Below the pieces are notes generated by a model. It searched no databases and had not been told where the DNA came from. It saw only the letters and a program-made list of their open reading frames with translations. From assembly GCF_022347285.1 (NCBI RefSeq), contig NZ_JAKRND010000004.1, forward strand, positions 1-64,000: DNA of 64,000 nucleotides. Reading direction: 5' to 3'. The stretch is from Corynebacterium sp. ACRPH (lineage in GTDB: Bacteria; Actinomycetota; Actinomycetes; Mycobacteriales; Mycobacteriaceae). Position numbers and translations under genes: made by a program. Shown piece after piece: positions 27,853 to 37,800 of the stretch (position 1 is the stretch's first letter; each line of letters starts with the position of its first letter).

Positions 27853-28899
27853 ATGAATGGTCGCCACGAGCGCAAGGCCGCGGGTCGGATGTACGAGATG
27901 GAATACCCGGCTCCGATCCAGTTCGACCGCCCCTCCATTGCGGACGCTACCGCGGGGCTTGGCGGCGCTGAGGACGGCGCCGAAGAGCTACCGATGCTGG
28001 TCGCGCTGCAGGGCTATGCCGACGCGGGACAGGCCGTTTCCAGCGCCAGCTCCCACCTGCTCGCCGCCCTGGAACACAGCCCAGTGGCCTCGTTCAAGGT
28101 AGACGAGCTGATCGATTACCGCTCCCGCCGGCCCGGTGTGACCATCGATAACTCCAAGGTTGTGGATAGCGACGATGTGCGCCTGGACCTGCACCTTGTG
28201 AAGGACACGCAGGGTCGCCCATTCCTGCTGCTCAGTGGACTCGAGCCGGATCTGAAGTGGGGCGCGTTTAGCGATGCCGTGGTGGACCTGGCCCGGCGTG
28301 GCCAAGTAGGCATGGTTGCCTCCCTATACTCAGCGCCGATGACGGTGCCGCACACCAGGCCGCTGGTGATCTCCGCGCACGCTTCGGATTCCTCGCTGAT
28401 CCAGGACTTCCACACCTGGGACTCCCGGATGATCGTCCCGGGCGCGGCCGCGCTGGAGACGGAGAAGAAGCTGAACCGCCACGGGTTCGAGACGATCGGG
28501 CTGACCGCCCACGTACCGCACTACATTGCGGCCTCGGACTACCCGGAGGCAACGCTGCGCCTGCTGCAGGCCTTCGGGGAAGTCGCGGACCGCGATCTGC
28601 CGCTGAAGGCGATGGAAAAAGAATTGGAGCGGGTACAGCACCAGCTGCAGGACCAGGTGGAAGACTCTCAGGAGATCGCCACGGTCGTCAGCGCCCTCGA
28701 GCACCAATACGACGCAGAGATGGAACGCATGCGTCGCAAGCGAGAGAACAACCTGCTGAAGCCGGGCCAAGACATCCCGACCGGCGAGGAGCTGGGCGCG
28801 GAGTTCGAGGCGTTCCTGCAGAACATGTCCGACGAGAACCGCGCTGACTCCGACCAGCCCGACACCGGCACTGACGTCGACGAGCAAGAGGATAACTAG
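27853..28899 (+). CDS. PAC2 family protein
   Basis: A 348-residue protein of the PAC2 (proteasome assembly chaperone-like) family, the homologue of Rv2714. Characteristic stretches are LVALQGYADAGQA near the N terminus, VDELIDYRSRRPGV and TIGLTAHVPHYIAASDYPEA in the middle; the C-terminal 90 residues are charged and coiled-coil-forming. Role in bacteria unknown. ATG 27853 follows AAGGGAGAG; an upstream in-frame GTG/ATG lacks a ribosome site. It ends 6 bp before the helicase gene, so the two are cotranscribed. Confidence 0.85.
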   Translation: MNGRHERKAAGRMYEMEYPAPIQFDRPSIADATAGLGGAEDGAEELPMLVALQGYADAGQAVSSASSHLLAALEHSPVASFKVDELIDYRSRRPGVTIDNSKVVDSDDVRLDLHLVKDTQGRPFLLLSGLEPDLKWGAFSDAVVDLARRGQVGMVASLYSAPMTVPHTRPLVISAHASDSSLIQDFHTWDSRMIVPGAAALETEKKLNRHGFETIGLTAHVPHYIAASDYPEATLRLLQAFGEVADRDLPLKAMEKELERVQHQLQDQVEDSQEIATVVSALEHQYDAEMERMRRKRENNLLKPGQDIPTGEELGAEFEAFLQNMSDENRADSDQPDTGTDVDEQEDN

Positions 28900-28905
28900 A
28901 AAACA

Positions 28906-31464
28906 GTGGGTATTGCCGCCGAACTAGCAGAACTACTTCCGGACCTGGACGAGGTTCCAGAGTCGCTAATCGACGACGCATTTCTGGAATCCTTCCTCGG
29001 CTGGACGCGCGACCGCGGCATTAGCCTCTACCCCGCCCAAGAGGAGGCGGCCACCGCGCTGGTCGCCCAAGACAACGTCATTCTGGCCACCCCCACCGGC
29101 TCGGGCAAGTCCATGGTCGCCATCGCCGCGCACTTTATCGCCATGGCACGCAAGCAGCGCAGCTTTTACACCGCGCCGATCAAGGCCCTGGTGAGCGAGA
29201 AGTTCTTCGACCTTTGCCAAACCTTCGGCCCGGAGAATGTCGGGATGATGACTGGTGACGCCACAGTGAATGGCGGGGCACCGATCATCTGCGCCACCGC
29301 CGAAATCGTTGCCAACATTGCCCTGCGCGATGGCGCGAAGGCGAAGATCGACCAGGTAGTGATGGACGAGTTCCACTACTATTCCGAGCCGGATCGCGGC
29401 TGGGCTTGGCAGGTTCCGCTGCTGGAACTCCCCAAGGCGCAGTTCCTTTTGATGAGCGCCACCCTGGGCGATACGAAGTGGCTGGAGGATGACCTCACTG
29501 AGCGCACGGGCCGCCAGACCACCCTGGTGACGGGCACCACCCGGCCCGTGCCGCTGGACTTTCACTACGTCTACACCCCCGTCCACGAGACGGTGGAAGA
29601 GCTTATTAGCGACGGTAAGTCTCCGATCTACATTGTCCACTTCACCCAACGCGAGGCCATCGAGCGCGCCCAGGCATTGACCAGCATGAAACTGGTGAAC
29701 GACGAAGCAAAGGCCGCCATCGCCGAGGAAATCGGCGACTTCCGCTTCACATCCGCCTTCGGAAAGACCCTTTCCCGCCTGCTACGCAAGGGCATCGGTG
29801 TGCACCACGCGGGCCTGCTGCCGAAGTATCGGCGCCTGGTAGAGCGCCTATCCCAGAAGGGCCTGCTGAAGATCATCTGCGGCACCGACACCCTGGGCGT
29901 GGGCATCAACGTGCCGATCCGCACCGTACTGATGACGGGGCTCACGAAGTACGACGGGATGAAGCACCGCGTGCTGAAGTCCCGCGAGTTCCACCAGATC
30001 GCCGGGCGAGCAGGCCGCGCGGGCTACGACACGGAAGGCACCGTCGTGGTCCAAGCCCCGGAACACGAGATCGAGAACTTCCGCCTCCGCCAACGCGCCG
30101 GAAGCGACCCTAAGAAGATCAAGAAGCTGCGCAAGCGTTCGGCTCCGGAGGGTCAAGCAACCTGGAGCGAGTCGACCTACGAGCGGCTCACCCACACGGA
30201 GCCAGAGGAGCTGACCAGTCAGTTCCGCATGAGCAACTCGATGCTGCTGAACGTGGTTGCCCGCGACCAGTGGACCTTCGAGGCGCTCAAGCACCTGCTG
30301 CGTACCAACCATGACACGCGATCGAAGCAGAACAAGGCCATCCTGCGAACGATCGAACTGTATCGCGGGCTTATCAACGCCGACGTGGTCGAGGAGTATG
30401 CGGCCGATACTCCCAGCGGCAAGGATGCACGCCTGACCGCGGACTTAAGCCGCGACTTCGCGCTGAACCAGCCGCTCTCCCCCTTCGCTCTGGCCGCCCT
30501 GGAGCTGCTGGATCCGGAATCCGAAACCTTCGCCCTGGACGTCATCTCGACGTTTGAGGCCGTGCTGGAGGATCCCCGACAAGTGCTTATAGCCCAGCAG
30601 AAAGCGGAGCGGGGTGAGGAGATCGCGGCGCTAAAGGCAGAGGGCGTCGATTACACCGAACGCATGGCCATCGTCGAAGACATCACCTGGCCCATGCCGC
30701 TGGCCGACGAGCTAGACCAGGCCTACGACACCTTCTGCGAAGGAAACCCCTGGGCTCGGGACTTTCAGATCAGCCCGAAATCCATCGTGCGCGACATGGT
30801 GGAAAAGGCCATGACTTTCTCCGACTTCGTGTCCACCTACGGGCTGGGCCGCTCCGAGGGCGTGGTGCTGCGTTACCTGACGGACGCTTACCGCACGCTG
30901 GAGCACTCGGTTCCGGAAAGCTACCGCTCCGAGGAGTTCGACGACATCCTCGTGTGGCTGGGCGAACTGATCCGCCAGGTAGATTCCTCCCTCATCGACG
31001 AGTGGGTGCAGATGGCCGACCCGGATGCCCCGCTGACGGAGGATCAGGTCGCCGAGCACGCCTATGGGGTGGAGGATACGAACCTGCTGTCCGCGAACCC
31101 GCAGGCCCTGACCCGCATGGTGCGCAACTACTTCTTCCGCCACGTGGAGCTCTTCGCCTTCGAGAAGGAGCGCGAGCTTGCGGAGATGGACGAATACCTG
31201 GACTCGCCGCCGGACTGGCCCGCCGCGATGGACGACTACTTCGACGAGTATGCGGATGTTGGTGTGGACGCCGCCGCGCGGTCAAATAAGAACATCCTTA
31301 TCAAGCGGGGCACCGGCTCCGAGGCCGGAAGCTGGTTCGTCCGTCAGATCATCGACGATCCGGAAGGCGACCACGGCTGGGCGCTCGAGGGTGTGGTGGA
31401 CCTCGCCGCGACGGACGAGGCCGGTGAGATCCGCCTGTCGGAGCTCACGATCGTGCAGGGCTAG
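28906..31464 (+). CDS. Ski2-like DEAD/DEAH helicase with C-terminal DUF3516
   Basis: An 852-residue protein with a GTG start. Motif I ATPTGSGKSMVA (about 63-74), motif II MDEFHYYSEPDRGW, motif III LMSATLGDT and motif VI HQIAGRAGRAGYD mark an SF2 helicase of the Ski2/Mtr4 type. The C-terminal 400 residues correspond to DUF3516, the family's actinobacterial extension. An RNA-processing role is likely from the class, but no substrate is known. It is coupled to the PAC2 gene (6-bp gap) and converges on oxyR. Confidence 0.88.
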   Translation: MGIAAELAELLPDLDEVPESLIDDAFLESFLGWTRDRGISLYPAQEEAATALVAQDNVILATPTGSGKSMVAIAAHFIAMARKQRSFYTAPIKALVSEKFFDLCQTFGPENVGMMTGDATVNGGAPIICATAEIVANIALRDGAKAKIDQVVMDEFHYYSEPDRGWAWQVPLLELPKAQFLLMSATLGDTKWLEDDLTERTGRQTTLVTGTTRPVPLDFHYVYTPVHETVEELISDGKSPIYIVHFTQREAIERAQALTSMKLVNDEAKAAIAEEIGDFRFTSAFGKTLSRLLRKGIGVHHAGLLPKYRRLVERLSQKGLLKIICGTDTLGVGINVPIRTVLMTGLTKYDGMKHRVLKSREFHQIAGRAGRAGYDTEGTVVVQAPEHEIENFRLRQRAGSDPKKIKKLRKRSAPEGQATWSESTYERLTHTEPEELTSQFRMSNSMLLNVVARDQWTFEALKHLLRTNHDTRSKQNKAILRTIELYRGLINADVVEEYAADTPSGKDARLTADLSRDFALNQPLSPFALAALELLDPESETFALDVISTFEAVLEDPRQVLIAQQKAERGEEIAALKAEGVDYTERMAIVEDITWPMPLADELDQAYDTFCEGNPWARDFQISPKSIVRDMVEKAMTFSDFVSTYGLGRSEGVVLRYLTDAYRTLEHSVPESYRSEEFDDILVWLGELIRQVDSSLIDEWVQMADPDAPLTEDQVAEHAYGVEDTNLLSANPQALTRMVRNYFFRHVELFAFEKERELAEMDEYLDSPPDWPAAMDDYFDEYADVGVDAAARSNKNILIKRGTGSEAGSWFVRQIIDDPEGDHGWALEGVVDLAATDEAGEIRLSELTIVQG

Positions 31465-31490
31465 CCCGCAGGTTTAACCCCGGGCTGAAT

Positions 31491-31514
31491 CCACTGGCTT
31501 AACCCACTGGCTTA
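31491..31514. repeat. 13-bp-period direct repeat at the helicase/oxyR junction
   Basis: CCACTGGCTTA occurs at 31491-31501 and 31504-31514. The second copy contains the oxyR stop (TAA, complement of TTA at 31512-31514). No hairpin or T tract that would terminate either gene was found in this 47-bp gap. Confidence 0.7.
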
Positions 31515-32474
31515 GAGGAAGGTCTCCAACACGCGGCGGCTATCCTTTGCCACGTGGTTGAAGGACTGCGCCACGATCTCCCCCAGCGCCGCATAGTCGT
31601 CGATGCGCGTGGAGCTGGAGCGGTAGGCCATGCCGATCGTACGGCCGGCGCGCACGGCACCGCCGGCGAACGTCGCCAGGGAAATTCCCGGGCGCTGGCA
31701 CTCCACAGCCACCGCGGACAGCGGCACCAGGGTCGCGCCCAAACCGGCGGCTACCAGCTGGATTACCGTGGACAGGCTCGCGGCGCGGGTTACGGAGTGG
31801 CGCGGGTCGTTGGCCATATCCACGGTGCGGCACAGCTCCAGGATCTGGTCGCGCAGGCAGTGCCCGTCGTCCAGCAGCAACAGCTCGATGTTCTTCAGCT
31901 CGTCGACCGCCAGATCCTTCCGACCGGCCAGAGGGTGCCCCTCAGGCAGAACCAGGACGAACTCTTCGGTGTACAGGTCAACGGTGTTCAACCCGCCTCC
32001 CTCACCAGGCATGCCGAGCACGGCAACGTCGATCTTGCCCTGGCGTAGTGCATCGACCAGCAGCGGGGACTTTTCCTCTACGATGCGCGGCTCCAGCTTC
32101 GGGGCAACGTCGTTAACCGTGTGCAGCACGTCGGGCAGGATGTACGGCGCAACGGTGGGGATCATGCCGATGGCTAGCGAGCCGACCAGGCCGCCGTGGG
32201 CGCCGCGGGCGTGGGTGACGAAGGTCTCCAAGCTCTCCAGCGTCGCTTGCGCGAATGGCAGCAGTCCCCGCCCCACCGGGGTGACGATGACCTTGCGAGT
32301 GGATCGTTCGATCAGCTGCACGCCAAGCCCCGCCTCCAGCGCTGCCAGCGCTTGAGACAGCGACGGCTGGGAGATCCCCAGGTGCGAGGCGGCGGTGCCG
32401 AAGTGACCGTGTTCGGCGATGGTCACGAAGGTACGTAGTTGGGCAACTGTTGGTCGATACTCTCTTTGAACCAC
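31512..32474 (-). CDS. oxyR: Hydrogen peroxide sensor OxyR (LysR family)
   Basis: A 320-residue LysR-type regulator. The N-terminal winged HTH includes FGTAASHLGISQPSLSQALAALE. The sensor domain has the redox pair Cys206 and Cys215 in DDGHCLRDQILELC, matching E. coli Cys199/Cys208 in spacing and context. It should control catalase, Dps and iron genes in response to peroxide; in corynebacteria OxyR is often a repressor. In C. glutamicum it lies next to hrpA (cg2109-cg2111, from memory), but here a ceramidase gene intervenes. Confidence 0.93.
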   Translation of the reverse strand: MVQREYRPTVAQLRTFVTIAEHGHFGTAASHLGISQPSLSQALAALEAGLGVQLIERSTRKVIVTPVGRGLLPFAQATLESLETFVTHARGAHGGLVGSLAIGMIPTVAPYILPDVLHTVNDVAPKLEPRIVEEKSPLLVDALRQGKIDVAVLGMPGEGGGLNTVDLYTEEFVLVLPEGHPLAGRKDLAVDELKNIELLLLDDGHCLRDQILELCRTVDMANDPRHSVTRAASLSTVIQLVAAGLGATLVPLSAVAVECQRPGISLATFAGGAVRAGRTIGMAYRSSSTRIDDYAALGEIVAQSFNHVAKDSRRVLETFL

Positions 32475-32545
32475 GTCCTCAACTCTACAGCAATTATTAG
32501 AAAAGTATAATTACCATCGGAAAAATAAGTACCTTTGCCCTATAT

Positions 32546-34624
32546 CTAGCTCACCTGTAGTTCAGCGGTCCCCTCAAAGGGCGAAAGCTTGCCCAGGAAG
32601 GCCTTCCAATCTCCCTTGAGCCGCACGGTGTACTTGCCGGGCTGCACATCGCGTGTGCCCCACTCGACGGTGGTTCGCGTCTGCCCGAAGGAGTTTTCGA
32701 AGGTGATTAGAGTGTTCTCGCTGGAGTCGTCCGCGACCACCTTCCCGCTGGCGTCCTCGATCGTCACGTAGCCCTCGCCGTGGCGCATGTCGTTGTTCGG
32801 GTTCGCGCCTACGAAAACCACCCGCGCCTGCGAGCCGGCCTTCACTTCCCTGGGTGCTTCCAGCACTTCTCCGAACTTCTTGCCCGGCGGCGGCGCATCC
32901 ATCCAGTTGTCGCTGCCCGGCACATTGGGAATCAGCCCGGTGAGATCCCCGGCGGGCTGCCCGACCTCCACCGGCTTACCCTCCTTCAGAGCGCGCGCCA
33001 TCTCGTCGAGCACGTCCTGGAACGCGGGCAGCTGGTACTGGCCGAAAATAGTTGCGCCGCCCTCGTAGTTCTGCGCCTCGTACTCTTCGGGCGTGGTGAT
33101 GTAGTGGCCGTAGGCGTTGGTGTACCCCTGCACCACGATGGTGTTCTCAGGCACGCCCAGCGCCGCAGCGACCGTTCGCTTCATGCGCAAACCGCTGGTG
33201 ACCGTTGGCTCAAAACCAAGACTCACCAGCACAAACGAGCCCAGCCGGTGGATCGTGAACGGGTGAACCTGCTGAATCATGCCTTCGATGTAGCCCATCG
33301 GCAGCAGGCCCTCCTTCGGGCCGTGGATATCCTTGATCTCTTGGGGCGAAAGGAAGTTGTTGAGGTCGCGCACCCACGGGTTACCGCCGCGCTCGCCCTC
33401 ATTGAAACCCAGGATGGGCACACCGCCGCCGTCTTCCTGCGAAGACGCAGCAAAAGCCGCACCCAGAATCGCCGGCCCCAGCTTGTGCTCCTTCTTGTCC
33501 GGGGTAAAGCGCGGGCTGGCCACCAGCTGCGGGCAGTTCACCCATCGCATGCGCCCGTCGATACCGCCTGCCGACCAGTCCTTGCCTAGGTCATTGGTCG
33601 CCGCCATCATCCGCTCGCCGAGGATCTGCGCAGATTCGCGCTCGTCTGCTCCCGGCCCAGAGTTGGGCGTCAACCCCATGTTCGGCGTGATGTCACCGGG
33701 CGTCATGTTGGCGAAGGCAGCGACAAACGGCGCGTCCTCAGGATAGCGGTGCACCACTCCGTGAGCTTCCTCGGTCGCCCAGGCTGCGTAGCCCTTGTTG
33801 TCGCCTGCGATGTGCTTGTACTCCGCGCCGAAGCTCGTCGGGTGCAGCGAGTACCAGTTGATCAAGCCAACCTGCTTGCCGCCGCGCGAAACATGGAGGG
33901 TCACACTGCGGGTATCCACCCCGTTGGGTAGCGCCTTCTTGTCCTCTTCGGGGTTGCGGTCCCACGAGGTCTTTGACCTATTGACGCCCGCATCAGCGAC
34001 CGTCGTCTCAGCAACCGTGACGTCTGAGGGCTGGATGTCCGCGTGCGCGCGTTCAATGGCGGTAACAATGCCCGCCACCGTGGCCTCGAAGGTCTTCGGG
34101 CGGAAGCCACCGTGGGTGATATCGACCATCAAATGCTGGGACGTGCCACCTGGAGCCACGTGAGTGTGGGTGGCCGTGAGTAGGACGTTGGTCTGGTCGT
34201 ACAGATCCCCGAACTTCTCCTTGAGGCGGCGGAGCACCTCCAGGTGAATAGACTGGAACATCAGCCCAACGTCGCAGGTGACATGGACGAAACGGGAGTT
34301 GTCGTGGTTGGCGTCAACAAAAATAAACGCGCGGGCGTACTGGCGGCGCTGGATGCCGACGGTCTTCTGCTCGTCCACGGCGTAGCCGAACATACCGGCG
34401 CCCCATGGCTCGCCGGTCATGTCCGCCAGACCGCGGCCGACGTGGAAGCCTCCTCCACTGCTGCCACTAGCTTCCTGCGCGCTTGCTCCTGGCGCACCGG
34501 CGGAGACCCAGAGTACGGTGCCGGATACCGCAGCCATTCCACGGAAGAAGTTGCGGCGGCTGAGCTGGGACTTCAGCGGGTTCTGCAGATTGTTCGGGGT
34601 GGCGTTCTGGCCGTGTTCACACAT
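32546..34624 (-). CDS. Secreted neutral/alkaline ceramidase
   Basis: A 692-residue protein of the neutral ceramidase family (catalytic domain to about 500, then a C-terminal Ig-like domain). It hydrolyses ceramide to sphingosine and a free fatty acid. A twin-arginine signal SRRNFFRG (22-29), hydrophobic stretch and ASA (47-49) imply Tat export. The zinc-binding HTHVAPGG (153-160) and WYSLHPTSF (257-265) are present. The catalytic motif usually written GDVSPN reads GDITPN (310-315), placing Thr313 where characterised enzymes have the serine nucleophile. It is a monocistronic insertion between oxyR and hrpA, flanked by AT-rich DNA, which suggests acquisition. Confidence 0.88.
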   Translation of the reverse strand: MCEHGQNATPNNLQNPLKSQLSRRNFFRGMAAVSGTVLWVSAGAPGASAQEASGSSGGGFHVGRGLADMTGEPWGAGMFGYAVDEQKTVGIQRRQYARAFIFVDANHDNSRFVHVTCDVGLMFQSIHLEVLRRLKEKFGDLYDQTNVLLTATHTHVAPGGTSQHLMVDITHGGFRPKTFEATVAGIVTAIERAHADIQPSDVTVAETTVADAGVNRSKTSWDRNPEEDKKALPNGVDTRSVTLHVSRGGKQVGLINWYSLHPTSFGAEYKHIAGDNKGYAAWATEEAHGVVHRYPEDAPFVAAFANMTPGDITPNMGLTPNSGPGADERESAQILGERMMAATNDLGKDWSAGGIDGRMRWVNCPQLVASPRFTPDKKEHKLGPAILGAAFAASSQEDGGGVPILGFNEGERGGNPWVRDLNNFLSPQEIKDIHGPKEGLLPMGYIEGMIQQVHPFTIHRLGSFVLVSLGFEPTVTSGLRMKRTVAAALGVPENTIVVQGYTNAYGHYITTPEEYEAQNYEGGATIFGQYQLPAFQDVLDEMARALKEGKPVEVGQPAGDLTGLIPNVPGSDNWMDAPPPGKKFGEVLEAPREVKAGSQARVVFVGANPNNDMRHGEGYVTIEDASGKVVADDSSENTLITFENSFGQTRTTVEWGTRDVQPGKYTVRLKGDWKAFLGKLSPFEGTAELQVS

Positions 34625-34873
34625 GAGGTCTCTCGCTTCTCAAAACTACTTAAAAGATTAGATTGTTTTGACTAGCGAAAGACTAGACCGAATCCATGGG
34701 GCTACGGGATAGTTTGTGTATATTAATCAAACATTTATAGTCCTCTAATATTATTTGGGGGTAAAAACTGTTCAGGGGTGCAGGTTCCTCCCCTGGAGGC
34801 TCATTGCTAGAATCGGCCTGTTCAGCCCCTTTAACACGGGGAAATTCTGGCAAGCGAGACGGGTGATTCACAC
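34625..34873. promoter_or_regulatory. AT-rich divergent region between ceramidase and hrpA
   Basis: The left 140 bp are markedly AT-rich for this genome. An inverted repeat CAGGGG/CCCCTG (34773-34795, 11-nt loop) follows, then an extended -10 TGCTAGAAT (TAGAAT at 34808-34813) that probably drives hrpA. No coding sequence or mobile-element end could be recognised. Confidence 0.5.
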
Positions 34874-37800
34874 ATGACGGACGCGCACGGGTCGGCCTCC
34901 CCCACCAACGAAGGCCGCGCCCAGGGCAAGCCGCAGGGGCGCAGGCGCTCCCGGCGACGCTCAAACAAGCGCCGCCGCCCGCAATTCATCCGCACCATTC
35001 CGCCGATTACCTACCCCGACCTGCCGGTCTCTGAGCGGCGAGAAGACATCAAAAAGGCCATCGAGGACAACCAGGTGGTCATCATCGCCGGTGAGACCGG
35101 CTCGGGTAAAACCACCCAGATTCCCAAGATGTGCCTGGAACTCGGCCGCGGACGCACCAAGGTCATTGGTCACACCCAGCCGCGCCGCATCGCGGCCCGC
35201 AGCGTGGCCGAGCGCATCGCGGAGGAACTCGACCAACAGATCAGCGACGATACTTCCCTGGTCGGCTACAAAATCCGCTTTGACGATACCATCTCGAAGC
35301 ACACCGCCGTGAAGCTCATGACCGATGGCGTACTGCTCAACGAGATCCAGCGTGATCGCCTGCTGCGCGACTACGACACGATCATTGTCGACGAGGCCCA
35401 CGAGCGCAGCCTTAACATCGACTTCCTTCTCGGCTACCTCAAGCAGCTACTGCCGAAGCGGCCGGACTTGAAGGTCATCATCACCTCCGCGACGATCGAC
35501 CCTGAGAGTTTCGCAAAGCACTTTGCGGACGCCTCCGGCTCCCCCGCCCCCATCATCGAGGTCTCGGGGCGAACCTACCCGGTGGAGATTCGCTATCGCC
35601 CGCTGGTGACGGAGCGCGAGAACCCGAAAACCGGCGAGGTCATCGAGGTGGAGACCGACCCCCTGGACGCGCTCGTTGCGGCATGTAAGGAGCTGATGCG
35701 CGCCGGCGAGGGCGACATCCTGTGCTTCTTCTCCGGCGAACGCGAGATTCGCGATGCCGCCGAGGCGCTGGAAGGCGAGTTCGCCGGTGCCGGTGGCGCA
35801 CGCAAGGTAGACGTGTTACCGCTGTTCGGGCGCCTTTCAAACGCCGAGCAGCACCGCGTGTTCCGCACCGGGCCGCGTCGCCGCATCGTGCTGGCCACCA
35901 ACATCGCGGAAACCTCGCTGACGGTTCCTGGCATCCACTACGTGGTGGACACTGGTTATGCCCGCATCTCCCGCTATTCCAACCGCACCAAGGTTCAGCG
36001 CCTGCCGGTGGAGCCCATTAGCCAGGCCAGCGCCAAGCAGCGCTCCGGCCGTTCGGGCCGCATCGCCGACGGCATCGCCATCCGCCTGTACTCCGAAGAG
36101 GACTTCGAGTCGCGACCCGAGTTCACCGACCCGGAGATTCTGCGCACCCACCTGTCCAGCGTGATCCTGTCCATGGCCGCCCTCGGCTTGGGCGATATTG
36201 AACGCTTCCCCTTCCTCCAGGCACCCGACAACAAGTCCATCCGTGACGGTGTGGCTCTACTGCAGGAGCTCGGAGCGTTGGCGTCAACAAAGGACGCAGC
36301 GCTTACCCCCATCGGCCGCGACATGGCGCGCATCCCTACCGATCCGCGGCTCGCGCGCATGCTGGCGGCCGGACATGCGAACAACATCATCGAGCCCATT
36401 GCGGTCATCGTCTCCGCCCTGTCCATCCAAGACGTGCGCGAACGCCCCCTGGAAAAGCAGCAGCAGGCCGACGAAATGCACGCGCGTTTCAAGGCGAACT
36501 CCGACTTCGTGAGCCTACTGAAGCTCTGGAACTACCTGCAGGAACAGCGCCAGGAGCTGTCCGCGAACAAGTTCCGCAAGCTGTGCCAGCGCGAGTTCAT
36601 CCACTACGTGCGCGTCCGCGAGTGGATGGATTTGGTGCGCCAGATGCTTTCCGTCGTGCAGGATCTAAGCTGGAAGATTCCGAATATTCGCCACGTGAGG
36701 GAGCTGGTTTTCGAGCCAGAGGCGATCGACGAGGATCTGGTTCACAAGTCCATTCTCACTGGCCTTTTGACCCACGTGGGAATGCGCGAAGGCAACTCCA
36801 AGCAGTTTACCGGCACCCGCGGCTCGCACTTTGTGGTGCACCCTTCCTCGCACGTGTCCAAGAAGCCCCCGCAGTGGCTCATGGCCGCCGAGCTGGTGGA
36901 GACCTCGCAGGTCTTCGCCCGCACCGTAGGGCCCATCGACCCGAGCTGGATCGAAACGATCGCCCCGCACATGGTGAAATACAACTATTCGGAACCGGTG
37001 TGGTCGTCTTCCCGTGGAGCGGCAATGGTGCACGAAAAGGTGCTGCTTCTGGGATTGCCGATCGTCGCCGACCGGATGGTCAATGCCTCGAAGGTGGATC
37101 GGGCCTTGGCGCGCGAATTGTTCATCCGGCACGCGCTCGTGGAGGGCGATTGGAGAACCCGCCACCATTTCTTCGCCCACAACCAGAGGCTTCTCTCCGA
37201 GGCGACCGAATTGGAGGATAAGGCTCGCCGCCGCGACATCGTTGTCGACGATCAAGCGCTCTTTGATTTTTATGACGCCCGCTTGCCAGAAAAGATCGTT
37301 TCCTCCCGGCACTTTGATTCCTGGTGGAAGAAGGCTCGCCATAAAGACCCGCACCAGCTGGATTTCACGCTCGACGCGCTGATCGACTCGGAGGAGGCGG
37401 CGAAGGCTGCCGATGAGTTCCCCGACGTGTGGCGGCAGGGCAGCCTGGAGTTCGAGCTCAGCTATGTCTTTATGCCTGGCGACCCGGACGACGGCATGAC
37501 GATGCGCGTGCCGATCCCCCTGCTGGCGAACGTCTCCGAGCCAGAGACACGGTGGCTGGTTGCCGGCATGCGGGAGGAGCTGGCGATCGCCCTAATCCGT
37601 TCCCTGCCCAAGCCTTTGCGCACGAGTGTGGTGCCCGCCAGCAACTTCGCCGCTGCTGCTCTGCGTCGGATGGTTCCCTTTGACGGGGAGTTTGGGTTTG
37701 CGCTGGCCGAGGCGCTGCGCGAGCTCGGCGGCCAGGGGATCTCCGCACTGGACTTCGACTGGTCCCGGGTTCCCGGGCACTTACGCATGCAGTTTGCCGC

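Noticed and set aside
34683-34964. Small gene in the ceramidase-hrpA gap, minus strand
   Set aside because: It overlaps the start of hrpA and the AT-rich non-coding stretch; no ribosome site and no motif.
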